A stretch of 64,000 nt of DNA from Halomonas sp. S3-1-1 (lineage in GTDB: Bacteria; Pseudomonadota; Gammaproteobacteria; Pseudomonadales; Halomonadaceae): the NCBI RefSeq assembly GCF_023757625.1, contig NZ_JALGBZ010000001.1, forward strand, positions 806,001 through 870,000. The letters are read 5' to 3'. Positions within the stretch are counted from its first letter, which is position 1. Each line of letters opens with the position of its first letter. Under the pieces are notes generated by a model. It saw nothing but the letters and a program-made list of their open reading frames with translations. It had not been told where the DNA came from and did no database searches. The translations under genes and the position numbers were made by a program. Of the stretch, positions 45,956 through 54,445 are shown piece by piece.

Positions 45956-47215
45956 TCACGGCGCTTGGCGGGACAGCATGCTCGAAAGGTCCAAAATCGA
46001 CTGCGCCATGCTCGCCATGCTTTTGCTCTGATCCATCGAGGTCTTGCGTAAAAAACGGTACGCCTGCTCTTCGCTCATCGACTGGTGCGCCATGATCAAC
46101 CCTTTGGCCCGCTCGATCAGCTTGCGCTCCCGAAGCGCCTTGCGGGTGTTTTCCAGCTCATCGCTAAGCCCTTGAAGGCGGCTGGACTGGGCGTGGGTTA
46201 GCTCGATCAGCGAGCGGCCGAGCGGCGAGGAGAGCGCACTGAGCGTGAGATCACCGAGCGCGCGATCTTCGCCCAACGCCAGAAGCTGCTCGCACGGCGC
46301 AGGCTGTGCCCGCACGCGGGGCGTGTGCGCCTCATCAAAAGCTCGCTGCGCCGCTTCGATTTTTACGTGGCATAGCGCGGCCAGCTCGTCGATCGCGGTG
46401 TCCTCCACCTGCTTCAGGCTATCGATACGCTGCGTGGTGAGCGCGTACCAGGTTTCGCTCATGCGTGCGTCGCTATTAGAGCGGGCGCGTTCGCCGCGGT
46501 GGGCGCTGTCGCGTAGCGTCTCGATGTAAGTAAGCGTTTGCTTACAAAGCGACTGGTGCCAGCTCTCCCGAGCGGTGGCGCCAGCGAACTCGAGAAAGGT
46601 ATCGAAGCAGCGGTTTTGATCCTGGGTCAGCCGTTCGAGCAGTGCCCGGTGCGGCTCGTCAAAGTGCCCGTAGGTAAAGCCGAAGGCGCCGCAGGCGCGC
46701 TCCTGGCCCGCAAGCTCCTTGCCCTGCATCAGGTGAAAGATGGCGACAAGCGCGCGGGTGATGTCCGGATCGGCGGCGGTGTCCGCGGCTTCAAACACGA
46801 TCGCCAAAAGCCCGCCGATCAAGTCGTTGAAGGCGCGGGTGGCGCCGTCCGGCGTTAGCTCGCGCGCGTCGATCGCCGCGCGCAGACGAGGCAGGTCATC
46901 GAGCGCCAGCCAGACGGTGGCGATGCGACGCAAAAGCCGCGCCCCAGCTTCGGGGCGCGGCTTTTCGCAAAGCGCTTCAAGGCGCGTGCGCATTAGCGCT
47001 TCGGCCTGCTGGCCGCAGGCCATGAACTCGGTCCGCCGGGTCGCGAACTGTTTGCCCTTGGAGGCAAGATAAATGGTCGAGGCGCCGCGCTCACGCTGAA
47101 GCACGTGAATGAAACGGCTGATGTCGCCCACCATGTCGCACGCGGCCGCCAAGTGGCGCAGGTTGTCGATATCAAAGCGCAGCGCCATGAGTAACAGTGT
47201 GCGACCAGAAGCCAT
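45956..47215 (-). CDS. nasR: NasR: nitrate-sensing NIT domain fused to ANTAR RNA-binding domain
   Basis: 419 residues from ATG 47215 with AAGGAGCG upstream. The N-terminal half (about 10-290) is an all-helical NIT-type nitrate/nitrite sensor with the characteristic start SRFIHVLQRERGASTIYLASKGKQ. The C-terminal 60 residues are an ANTAR domain (LRERKLIERAKGLIMAHQSMSEEQAYRFLRKTSMDQSKSM). This two-domain architecture is that of Klebsiella NasR, which binds leader RNA and prevents termination when nitrate or nitrite is present. No Asp receiver is present. Gene order narK-nasR on the minus strand, and the hexaloop hairpins in the window, support this function. See findings. Confidence 0.93.
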   Translation of the reverse strand: MASGRTLLLMALRFDIDNLRHLAAACDMVGDISRFIHVLQRERGASTIYLASKGKQFATRRTEFMACGQQAEALMRTRLEALCEKPRPEAGARLLRRIATVWLALDDLPRLRAAIDARELTPDGATRAFNDLIGGLLAIVFEAADTAADPDITRALVAIFHLMQGKELAGQERACGAFGFTYGHFDEPHRALLERLTQDQNRCFDTFLEFAGATARESWHQSLCKQTLTYIETLRDSAHRGERARSNSDARMSETWYALTTQRIDSLKQVEDTAIDELAALCHVKIEAAQRAFDEAHTPRVRAQPAPCEQLLALGEDRALGDLTLSALSSPLGRSLIELTHAQSSRLQGLSDELENTRKALRERKLIERAKGLIMAHQSMSEEQAYRFLRKTSMDQSKSMASMAQSILDLSSMLSRQAP

Positions 47216-47233
47216 GAGGCGCTCCTTGTGTGG

Positions 47234-47259
47234 CCGGCCCTGCGGCGTTGCAGGGCCGG
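47234..47259 (-). promoter_or_regulatory. hexaloop hairpin between narK and nasR
   Basis: On the minus strand CCGGCCCTGC pairs perfectly with GCAGGGCCGG (10 bp) around the six-base loop AACGCC (A first, G fourth). It lies between the narK stop and the nasR ribosome site. No T-run follows, so it is not a typical terminator. It could be a NasR-binding element or an intergenic stabiliser; the loop rule is met by about one in sixteen random hexaloops. Confidence 0.55.
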
Positions 47260-47269
47260 GAGTGAGTGT

Positions 47270-48622
47270 CTAGCGCAGCGAAAGCGCCCCCGCGCCGGTT
47301 TGCTCGCCGAGCGCGTTTTGATAGGCCTTTGCCTCTTCGGCTTCCGTGGCATCACTAAAGCGCACCACCAGCACGCTGCCCGCCAGCATCAGTACGCACA
47401 GGCCCAGATAGAAAAGCCCTTGCTGATAGGTCAGGCTTTCGCTTCGAAACAGAAACGCCGCCAGTACCGCGCCGACGTTACCGCCGGCGCCGACGATACC
47501 CGCCACCGCGCCGAGCGCCTTTTTATTGATGAACGGCACCACGCCGAACGTGGCGCCTTCGGCCATCTGCACGAAGAGGCTGAACACGAGCATGATGCCG
47601 ATCGCAAAGCTCAGCACGTGCATCTGAGAGAAGGCGATCAGCGCGATGCCCTCGCACACCAGCGCGATGAAAAGCCAGCGCACCCGGCCTTTCAGCCCCC
47701 CATGCTTGGCGAACAGATCCGAAAACACGCCGCCCAGGGTGCGCGCGAAGATGTTCATCAGGCCAAACAGGCCCGCGATCAGGCCGGCGGTGGCCAGCGT
47801 TAGCTCGAAGTGGTCGAAAAAGTAGATCGCGGCGATGTTATTGATGGTGAGCTCGACCCCGAAGCAGAGCCCGTACACGACGAACAGTGCCCACACGCGG
47901 ATATCCTTCGCCGCGGATAAAAAGCTGTTCATCGCACCGTATTCGCCGGAGGCTTCCGGCAGTTCGCTGCGGGCTCTAAGCTCGGCGAAGCTGCCGTTCG
48001 GCGCATCCTGGGTGAAGAACCAGTAGCCGATACCGGTAAAAAAGAGCACCACGCCCGGCACCACCATGGCCAGGCGCCAACCGAGCGTCTCGCTGACACC
48101 AAGCATCAAAAGCCCCGAGAAGATTAGCGGCATCAGAATTTGGGTCGTGCCGCCGCCCAGGTTACCCCAGCCGGCGCTGGTGGCGTTGGCCGTACCGACC
48201 ACGTTGGGGGCGAACATTACGGTGGTGTGGTACTGGGTAATGACGAACGAGGCGCCGATCGCGCCGATCGCCAGGCGCGCCAGCAGGAAGGTTTCGAAAC
48301 TGTCGGCCAGGCCAATGCCCATGACCGGAAGCGAGCCCACCAGCAGCAGCCCAGTGTAGGTCTTGCGCGGGCCCAGACGGTCGCACAGCACGCCTATCAA
48401 GAGCCGAACGATCACGGTGATCGCCACCGAGGCGATGATGGTGTTACCGACCTGGGTTTGGGTGAGCGACAAGTCCTCGCGGACCACCGCCATGAGTGGG
48501 GCGATGCCGAACCAGCCGAAAAAGCAGATATGAAAGGCAAACCAGGAAAAGTGAAACGCGCGCATCTGCGGCGTCGAAAAGCTGAACAGGCGTATACGAT
48601 TAGCCTTGTTGCGAATATCCAT
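47270..48622 (-). CDS. narK: NarK/NasA-family nitrate/nitrite transporter (MFS, NNP family)
   Basis: 450 residues, 12 membrane segments. NNP-family signatures: N-terminal FHICFFGWFGIAPLMAVVREDLSLT, motif A-like GVLCDRLGPRKTYTGLLL, the first nitrate signature around NATSAGWGNLGGGTTQILMP, and the second around AVAGIVGAGGNVGAVLAAF. The protein imports nitrate, or exchanges nitrate for nitrite, across the inner membrane. It is the probable supplier of nitrate to NasA. It is followed 54 bp later by nasR on the same strand. A hexaloop hairpin is present in its 5' leader. Confidence 0.95.
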   Translation of the reverse strand: MDIRNKANRIRLFSFSTPQMRAFHFSWFAFHICFFGWFGIAPLMAVVREDLSLTQTQVGNTIIASVAITVIVRLLIGVLCDRLGPRKTYTGLLLVGSLPVMGIGLADSFETFLLARLAIGAIGASFVITQYHTTVMFAPNVVGTANATSAGWGNLGGGTTQILMPLIFSGLLMLGVSETLGWRLAMVVPGVVLFFTGIGYWFFTQDAPNGSFAELRARSELPEASGEYGAMNSFLSAAKDIRVWALFVVYGLCFGVELTINNIAAIYFFDHFELTLATAGLIAGLFGLMNIFARTLGGVFSDLFAKHGGLKGRVRWLFIALVCEGIALIAFSQMHVLSFAIGIMLVFSLFVQMAEGATFGVVPFINKKALGAVAGIVGAGGNVGAVLAAFLFRSESLTYQQGLFYLGLCVLMLAGSVLVVRFSDATEAEEAKAYQNALGEQTGAGALSLR

Positions 48623-48690
48623 GAGGACCTCACCAAGCGCGAACGAGTTTTAGACCGCCGCGCGTTTGCGCTGGCGGCGTACGAGAGGAC

Positions 48691-48708
48691 GCCTTCGCCC
48701 TTGAAGGC
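48691..48708 (-). promoter_or_regulatory. hexaloop hairpin in the narK leader
   Basis: On the minus strand GCCTTC pairs with GAAGGC around the six-base loop AAGGGC (A first, G fourth). It lies 69 bases before the narK start. A GC-rich stem (48654-48679) follows without a T-run. A single hexaloop, so weaker than the nas leaders. Confidence 0.5.
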
Positions 48709-48888
48709 CTACTCGACGCACTCGTACCCGTTGGGCCTGGTCCACGCCTGTCGTTGTCGATAAACACAAAGCAATTATGTCGCCAGCCAGCGATTTTTAT
48801 CGAAATGACAGCGTATTAGCGTTTTGAAGGGAAGGGTGGGCGCGCCGTGATACGGCGTCACTGCATCAAAATGGGGCGCCCGGGGCGG

Positions 48889-49908
48889 CTATTCGTTCAT
48901 GTAGACGGTATCGATATCGAGCGTGGAGCGCTCGCCAAGGGCATCGAAGTTTTCTTCCAGCCAGCGTTCGGCGGCGGTGCGACCCAGCTCGAACAGGTGG
49001 CACAAAAAGGGCCATTCGGCGTTCATCTTGCTCGACACCGACAGATCCTCGAGCGCTTGCTCGCCGCTGATGCGGTGAAACAGCGCCTGCTGGTAGCAGT
49101 TTTCGATGCCCTGCTCGTCGAGGGCGTGCTTGAGCAGGGCGATCATGCGGATCTCCTTGATCAGTGCAGCGTTGAAGGTGATCTCGTTCAAGCGGTTCAT
49201 GATCGCCGAGGCGGTGGTCGGCAGGGTGTCACGGCTAATTGGATTGATCTGCACCAGCATGATGTCGCGGGCGCCGCACTCCTCCATGAGCGGAAACAGC
49301 GCAGGGTTGCCCATGTAGCCGCCGTCCCAGTAAGCCTCGCCGTCGATTTCCACGGCCTGAAAAACGAAGGGCAGACAGGCGGACGCCATGACCGCGTCCA
49401 ACGTCATCTCCTCGCGGCGAAAGACGCGCTGCTTGCCGGTGCGTACGTTGGTGGCGGTGACGAAAAGTTTGAGCTGATTGCAGCTACGTACCCGGTCGAA
49501 GTCGATATGCTCATCGACGATGGTGCGCAGTGGGTTGAGGTTCAGAGGATTGAGCTGATAGGGCGAGACGAGCCGGCTCATCAAATCCATGGCGATATAG
49601 CCTGGCGACTGATCGAGACTCCAGTTGCCGGTAAGGATATCCAGCGGCGAGCGGCGGATCGGGCTTGTCATGCCAGCGCGGCTGACCGCCTGCCAAAAGT
49701 CGCGCAGCGCCTGGCGGGCGGTCTCCTTGTTGCCTCGGGTCAGCGCATCGGCCATGACCACCCCGTTCATGGCGCCGGCGCTGGTACCGCTAATACCTTC
49801 GATCTCGATGTGGTCATCTTCCAGCAGGCGGTCGATCACCCCCCAGGTATAGCCGCCGTGGGCACCGCCGCCCTGTAGCGCCAGGTCCAGCGTTTTCGCG
49901 TTCGCCAT
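48889..49908 (-). CDS. patatin-like phospholipase
   Basis: 339 residues. The oxyanion loop ALQGGGAHGGYTWGVIDRL, the nucleophile elbow GISGTSAGAMNG (G-x-S-x-G, Ser in GTSAG), and the catalytic Asp in YWDGGYMGNPAL (DGG) form the patatin Ser-Asp dyad. No signal peptide, so it is a cytoplasmic or membrane-surface acyl hydrolase. Family members deacylate phospholipids. The C-terminal third (about 220-339) is helical. The gene lies between narK and an L,D-transpeptidase without a clear operon link. Confidence 0.92.
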   Translation of the reverse strand: MANAKTLDLALQGGGAHGGYTWGVIDRLLEDDHIEIEGISGTSAGAMNGVVMADALTRGNKETARQALRDFWQAVSRAGMTSPIRRSPLDILTGNWSLDQSPGYIAMDLMSRLVSPYQLNPLNLNPLRTIVDEHIDFDRVRSCNQLKLFVTATNVRTGKQRVFRREEMTLDAVMASACLPFVFQAVEIDGEAYWDGGYMGNPALFPLMEECGARDIMLVQINPISRDTLPTTASAIMNRLNEITFNAALIKEIRMIALLKHALDEQGIENCYQQALFHRISGEQALEDLSVSSKMNAEWPFLCHLFELGRTAAERWLEENFDALGERSTLDIDTVYMNE

Positions 49909-50012
49909 GCCAGCTCCTCGCTTGGTTGAAAGGCAAGCCTAAGCCTGGCATAAAACCCCCGAGACGAAAGCGAGCGCTTCAACGGCGCCGCACTGCGGTC
50001 TTGACCTGCCGG

Positions 50013-50756
50013 CTAGCGCGTCGCGGCAGCGAGCTGGTAAATGCCGGCACCGCCGCTTGGACAGCGCAAAAACGCGGAGTTTTCCATCCATTGCGCGTCC
50101 GGGTAGTAGGCGAACACGTACTGGTTCTCCTTTAGGCTATCGATCAGCGGGTAGGTGACCTCTTCGCGTACCGCCGGGCAGCCGTGGCTTCGGCCCAGCC
50201 GTCCGGTCTGGGTGATGAAGTCGTCGCTGACGTAGCTTGCGCCGTGAATGACGATGGCGCGATCGAAGGCCTGGTCGTTGACATCGGCCTCGAGCCCGTC
50301 CAGGCGCAGCGAGTAGCCGTTGCGCCCGTAGTAGCTGTTCATGGTCCGAAAGAGCCCGATGCTGGACTGATGGCTCTCCGGGATGTTGGAGAACACCTCG
50401 GCATTGGCGTCGCCGGAGCCTTGCCCGTGGGACACGAGTTCCTTGAACAGCAACTGGTTGTGCGCCAGATCGAAGACCCACAGGCGTTTTTCGGTCGAGG
50501 GTAGCGAATAGTCGATGACGGCCAAGCGCTCGGCGCCGGGGTCGGCGCAGGAGAGCGCTTGGGCGGCAAGCTCGAGCGCTCTGGGGGTGGCCTCCGGCGC
50601 GAGTAGCTGAAGCTGGTGGTTGAGTGAAGAGACGCCGGCGGGTTTCGACGCGTCCATTTGAGCATAAAAAGGAGAGGAGTCCGCGTGAATCGCGGTGCTT
50701 GCCAGCGGGGTAGAAAGAACGAGTAAACTTGAAAAAAAGCCTAATCCGAGCCGCAT
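50013..50756 (-). CDS. murein L,D-transpeptidase catalytic domain family protein (YkuD_2 type)
   Basis: 247 residues from ATG 50756. Signal peptide MRLGLGFFSSLLVLSTPLASTAIHA. The conserved catalytic domain has RLAVIDYSLPSTEKRLWVFDL, LVSHGQGSGDANAEVFSNIPESHQSSIGLFRT, VIHGASYVSDDFI, and the active-site HGCPAV with the cysteine. This is the YkuD_2 family of periplasmic L,D-transpeptidase-like proteins of unknown cross-linking role. The gene is divergent from another L,D-transpeptidase 246 bp away, and a LytM-type endopeptidase follows that one. Transcription would be from the shared promoter region 50757-51001. Confidence 0.88.
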   Translation of the reverse strand: MRLGLGFFSSLLVLSTPLASTAIHADSSPFYAQMDASKPAGVSSLNHQLQLLAPEATPRALELAAQALSCADPGAERLAVIDYSLPSTEKRLWVFDLAHNQLLFKELVSHGQGSGDANAEVFSNIPESHQSSIGLFRTMNSYYGRNGYSLRLDGLEADVNDQAFDRAIVIHGASYVSDDFITQTGRLGRSHGCPAVREEVTYPLIDSLKENQYVFAYYPDAQWMENSAFLRCPSGGAGIYQLAAATR

Positions 50757-51001
50757 AGTGTCAGACCTACTATCATTAGGGATACGCCGAGCGATAAAGC
50801 CATTGTTGGTCGCGCCAATGCCCGCCGAGCCTGTTCGCAAGAGGCTGTTTTCGGTAGCCTACGCTTGCAGGTTCCTTTTACAGGATGGGAGCGCCGAGTT
50901 CGAGGCTGAAAACGGCGTTGGCCAAACCAAACATCGGTGTGCGCATGTTGTATCTTTATTGGGTTGGCATGCGACACCGCATAGTAACCCATGGAGGGGT
51001 T

Positions 51002-52639
51002 ATGAACGAGAATCCGTCGATCCACCACTGGGCGATGCGCGCCGTTATGGTTGCCGCGCTGTTGCCGCTGCCGCACGCCATCCATCATGCCTATGCCGAC
51101 ACGTTGGCTCAACCAGCGCTTGCCCAGCAGTTAAACGCCTACGCCAACGATCAGCCGCTCCAGCAGTTCTATCAGGGCCGTGAAGATCAACTGGTATGGC
51201 AAGACGCTGCGCTCGTTGAGTCTCTCGCGGCAGCGATTGCGCGACTCGACGAAGACGGCCTGACCCCCAGCGACTACCGCGGCGCGGAGCTCATCGACGA
51301 CTTTCAACTGAGCCAGCAAGCAGGAAGCAACGCTCAGGCGCGCTTCGATATCAAGGCCACCCAAGCGCTGCTGCTGGCACTCGACCATCTTTCACGTGGC
51401 AAGGTGGATCCACAGACGCTCGCGTCACAATGGAGCGGGGAGCGCCCGGCGCGTGCTTACAGCATGAGCCGGGTACGCATGGCGCTGGCCCAGGGCGATG
51501 TGGAGGCGGCGTTTGAGGCGGCTCGGCCTCAGACGAGTGCCTACCGAGAGCTTCGCCAGACGCTAAGTGACTACCGCGCGCTCGAGCGCCGCGGCGGGGC
51601 GCCGGCGCCTTATCTCGGCGGCCGCGAAGCCGCGCTCAGACTTGGCGACACCGATGATGAAGTCGTCACGCTGCGCGAGCGGCTCGCCCTCTGGGGCGAA
51701 AGTGGTCTGGTCACCGCCGATGAAGACGCCTACCCCATGATCGACGCCCGAGTGCGCGACGACAATCAGCGGCGTTTCGACGCTACGGTGGAAAGCGCGG
51801 TCAAGCGCTTTCAGCGCCGCCATCAGCTCGAGGCGGACGGTGTCGTCGGGGAGCGCACCCGGCATGCGCTCAATACGCCGCTGTCGGCGCGTATCGATCA
51901 ACTGCGCATAAATCTCGAGCGGGCGCGCTGGCTGGCGCATTTCGACGGCGAGTCACGTGTATGGGTCGATGTGGCCGGCTACCAACTCCACTACCAGCGG
52001 CCCAACGGCCAGCAGTGGAATGCCCGAGTCGTGGTGGGCTCGCCTCAGCGCGCTACCCCCATGATTCACTCCTCGATCAGCCATCTCACCATCAACCCGA
52101 CCTGGACGATTCCGCCGACTATCATGCGTGAGGACGTGCTGCCGCGAGTACGCAGCAGTACCGATTATCTCTCTGCGCGTAACATTCAGGTGTTGAGCCC
52201 CGGCGGCGAGCGGCTGGACCCGTCGTCGGTCAACTGGCAAAGCCCTGGAGGCGTCATGCTTCGCCAAGTTGCGGGCAGCAGCAATCCGTTGGGGCGCCTG
52301 GTCGTGCGCTTTCCCAACGACGACATGATCTATCTGCACGATACGCCCTCAAAAGCGGCGTTTGGGCGCGCCGACCGTGCGCTGAGCTCTGGCTGTATCC
52401 GGGTCGAGGGCATCAGCGAGCTGGCGCAGCTGCTGCTTCGTGACAGCGGCAGTCAGCATCAGGTCAACTCCTTGATACAGCGTGGGCGCAGCGATCAGAA
52501 CGTGAGCCTGCCTCAGCGCATTCCGGTACAGCTTCACTACCTAACGGCCTGGCCCAACGCCGAGGGGGACATCGAGTTTCGCGACGATATCTACCGCCAC
52601 GACGATGCGCTTCTCGCAGCGCTAAGCCGTCCGGTTTAA
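51002..52639 (+). CDS. L,D-transpeptidase, YcbB/LdtD type
   Basis: 545 residues from ATG 51002 with GGAGGGG upstream. A signal peptide (AVMVAALLPLPHAIHHAYA) is followed by a YcbB-like N-terminal domain (about 40-230), a peptidoglycan-binding domain (AVKRFQRRHQLEADGVVGERTRHALN), and the YkuD catalytic domain ending with IYLHDTPSKAAFGRADRALSSGCIRVEGISELAQLLL. The conserved H-x-T..SSGCIRVE sequence holds the catalytic cysteine. YcbB makes 3-3 crosslinks in peptidoglycan and bypasses PBP transpeptidation. The gene is followed by a strong terminator. Confidence 0.94.
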   Translation: MNENPSIHHWAMRAVMVAALLPLPHAIHHAYADTLAQPALAQQLNAYANDQPLQQFYQGREDQLVWQDAALVESLAAAIARLDEDGLTPSDYRGAELIDDFQLSQQAGSNAQARFDIKATQALLLALDHLSRGKVDPQTLASQWSGERPARAYSMSRVRMALAQGDVEAAFEAARPQTSAYRELRQTLSDYRALERRGGAPAPYLGGREAALRLGDTDDEVVTLRERLALWGESGLVTADEDAYPMIDARVRDDNQRRFDATVESAVKRFQRRHQLEADGVVGERTRHALNTPLSARIDQLRINLERARWLAHFDGESRVWVDVAGYQLHYQRPNGQQWNARVVVGSPQRATPMIHSSISHLTINPTWTIPPTIMREDVLPRVRSSTDYLSARNIQVLSPGGERLDPSSVNWQSPGGVMLRQVAGSSNPLGRLVVRFPNDDMIYLHDTPSKAAFGRADRALSSGCIRVEGISELAQLLLRDSGSQHQVNSLIQRGRSDQNVSLPQRIPVQLHYLTAWPNAEGDIEFRDDIYRHDDALLAALSRPV

Positions 52640-52710
52640 CCCTGGCTGCCACCGTCGAGCGTCAATAAGCATTGAGCGTAAAAAACGTAGAAGGAAAAAA
52701 GCGTGGAACG

Positions 52711-52740
52711 AAAAAAGCCGCCTCGATAGGCGGCTTTTTC
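52711..52740. terminator. bidirectional intrinsic terminator
   Basis: AAAAAGCCGCC and GGCGGCTTTTT form an 11-base complementary pair around a TCGATA-type loop. It lies between the L,D-transpeptidase gene and the convergent M23 peptidase gene. Confidence 0.92.
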
Positions 52741-52756
52741 GTGCGCGGTGATTAAG

Positions 52757-54445
52757 CTATTCGCCGCGCTGGTAGTTGGCGACGCTAACGGTGCCGGTTT
52801 CGCCGCTTTCAAGCGCGGCCAGCATGGGCTCGGCCTGGTTCTGGAACGCGATCAGCGTGTCGCCGGAGAGGCCTGAAGATTCCGGCAGGTCCACGGTCAT
52901 GGCGTTGACCGGCGAGTTGTTCACGATGACTTCGTAGTGCAGGTGCGGGCCGGTACTGCGGCCGGTGTTGCCGGAAAGCGCGATGCGCTCGCCCATGGTG
53001 ACGCGCTCGCCGACGCTGACCAGAGGCTTGGAGAGGTGCAGATAGCGCGTGCGGTAGCCGTTGTCGTGGCGAATGACCACGTAGCGGCCCGCAGCGGCGT
53101 GGTTGGCGACCCGCTCGACGCGGCCGTCCGCCGGCGCAACCACTGACGTGCCGATGGGCATGGCGAAGTCAGTCCCATTGTGCGGGCTGATCCGACCGGT
53201 CACCGGGTGGTGGCGCTGCGGGTTGAAGTTGGAGGAGAGCCGGTAGCTGCCCTCAAAAGGATAGCGCGCGAAGCCCGGCTCCAAACCGCTGCCTTCCGGG
53301 GTATAGAAGTGATCGTCCGCGGCGTTACGTACCATGGTCAGATCCATGCGCTCGCCTTCGTACTGAACCGCCAGCACGCGCGAATCCAGCGTTTCGCCGT
53401 CGATCATGTCGGACTCGACCAGCACGCTAAAGCGGTCGCCCCGGCGGCTGTCACGACGAAAATCGAGCTTCTGCTCGAGCAGATGGGTCAGTTCGGTCAC
53501 CGAGCCGCTCGAAAGGCCGGTCGCCTGAGCGGAGCGTGCGAAGCTGCCGCTGACGCTGCCGGCGAACAGGCGTTGTACCGGCTCGCCTTGGCGCTCGATC
53601 ACGGTCGAGGCGAAGGCGTTGTCGTCACGCTCGAGCAGCACGCCGTCGCGGATATCCTTCATCATGCGAAGCGAAAGCAGACGGCCATCTTCGTCTACCT
53701 TGTAGTCGAAACTGTTACCCGCGCGCCAGTTAGTCAAAATCTGCGGGTCCGGCATGTCGTCCAGAAGCGCGACGACTTCGCTGTAGCCTAGCCCCAGCTC
53801 GTTTTGCGCCACCAGAGCGAAGGTTTCGCCGGACTCGACGATATGAGTTTTCCACTCGGGAACGTAAGGCTCTTCGGCGGCGAGTTCGAGATCGAGAAAC
53901 GAGATGTCGTCGAACAGTTCGATGCCGTAGTCCTCGTAAGAGGTGGCGTCATCGATATCGACGGCGTCGACAGAAGAGGCATCGGCAATTTCGACCGGGC
54001 CGTAGCCGCTCGGGTCGTCGATATTGAGCATGCCACTAGTCAGCGTACCGAACACGACCGCCATGTGAATGGCGCCGTCGTCAAGCTGGGGCCGGGCGTC
54101 GATTTCGCTGGCCATTGAGGCTTCGGCGGTCGCAATGACGTCGAGATCCACGATTTCGCGAGGCGCGAGATCCTTGAGCGGAATTTGTTCGCGAGTGGCG
54201 TCGATGGCGCGAGAGGCGCGGTCGATCGCTTCGGCAACCGGACGACGCTCCTGATGCAAGGAGGGGACCGTTGCAACGGCGTCGCTTGAAAGCGGAACCA
54301 GCACGCTTTCCAGCGAAGTACGGGGGGAGTTCAGGTCTTGATACGTCGTTAACAGCTTCTGTGTGCCCAGCACTGTGACCATCGTAGCCACGGGTAAAAG
54401 TAATAATTTATGCGTGCGAGGCAGCGAATGGAGGATTCGCAACAT
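52757..54445 (-). CDS. membrane-anchored M23 (LytM) peptidoglycan endopeptidase, MepM-like
   Basis: 562 residues from ATG 54445; the frame stays open to 54754, but the extra 103 residues show no family match. An N-terminal anchor is KLLLLPVATMVTVLG. The middle part has an OapA/LysM-like region (HIVESGETFALVAQNELGLGYSEVVALL). The M23 domain (about 410-520) has the zinc motif HNGTDFA (H-x3-D) and HLHYE (H-x-H), so the active site is intact. The architecture is that of MepM/YebA, which opens D-Ala-mDAP crosslinks during wall growth. The M23 metal ligands were seen directly; the substrate is from family knowledge. Confidence 0.9.
   Translation of the reverse strand: MLRILHSLPRTHKLLLLPVATMVTVLGTQKLLTTYQDLNSPRTSLESVLVPLSSDAVATVPSLHQERRPVAEAIDRASRAIDATREQIPLKDLAPREIVDLDVIATAEASMASEIDARPQLDDGAIHMAVVFGTLTSGMLNIDDPSGYGPVEIADASSVDAVDIDDATSYEDYGIELFDDISFLDLELAAEEPYVPEWKTHIVESGETFALVAQNELGLGYSEVVALLDDMPDPQILTNWRAGNSFDYKVDEDGRLLSLRMMKDIRDGVLLERDDNAFASTVIERQGEPVQRLFAGSVSGSFARSAQATGLSSGSVTELTHLLEQKLDFRRDSRRGDRFSVLVESDMIDGETLDSRVLAVQYEGERMDLTMVRNAADDHFYTPEGSGLEPGFARYPFEGSYRLSSNFNPQRHHPVTGRISPHNGTDFAMPIGTSVVAPADGRVERVANHAAAGRYVVIRHDNGYRTRYLHLSKPLVSVGERVTMGERIALSGNTGRSTGPHLHYEVIVNNSPVNAMTVDLPESSGLSGDTLIAFQNQAEPMLAALESGETGTVSVANYQRGE

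Noticed and set aside
48654..48679. GC-rich stem in the narK leader considered as an attenuator
   Set aside because: It is followed by CTAAAACTCG rather than a T-run on the transcript, and its best loop (CAAACG) does not obey the A1/G4 rule.
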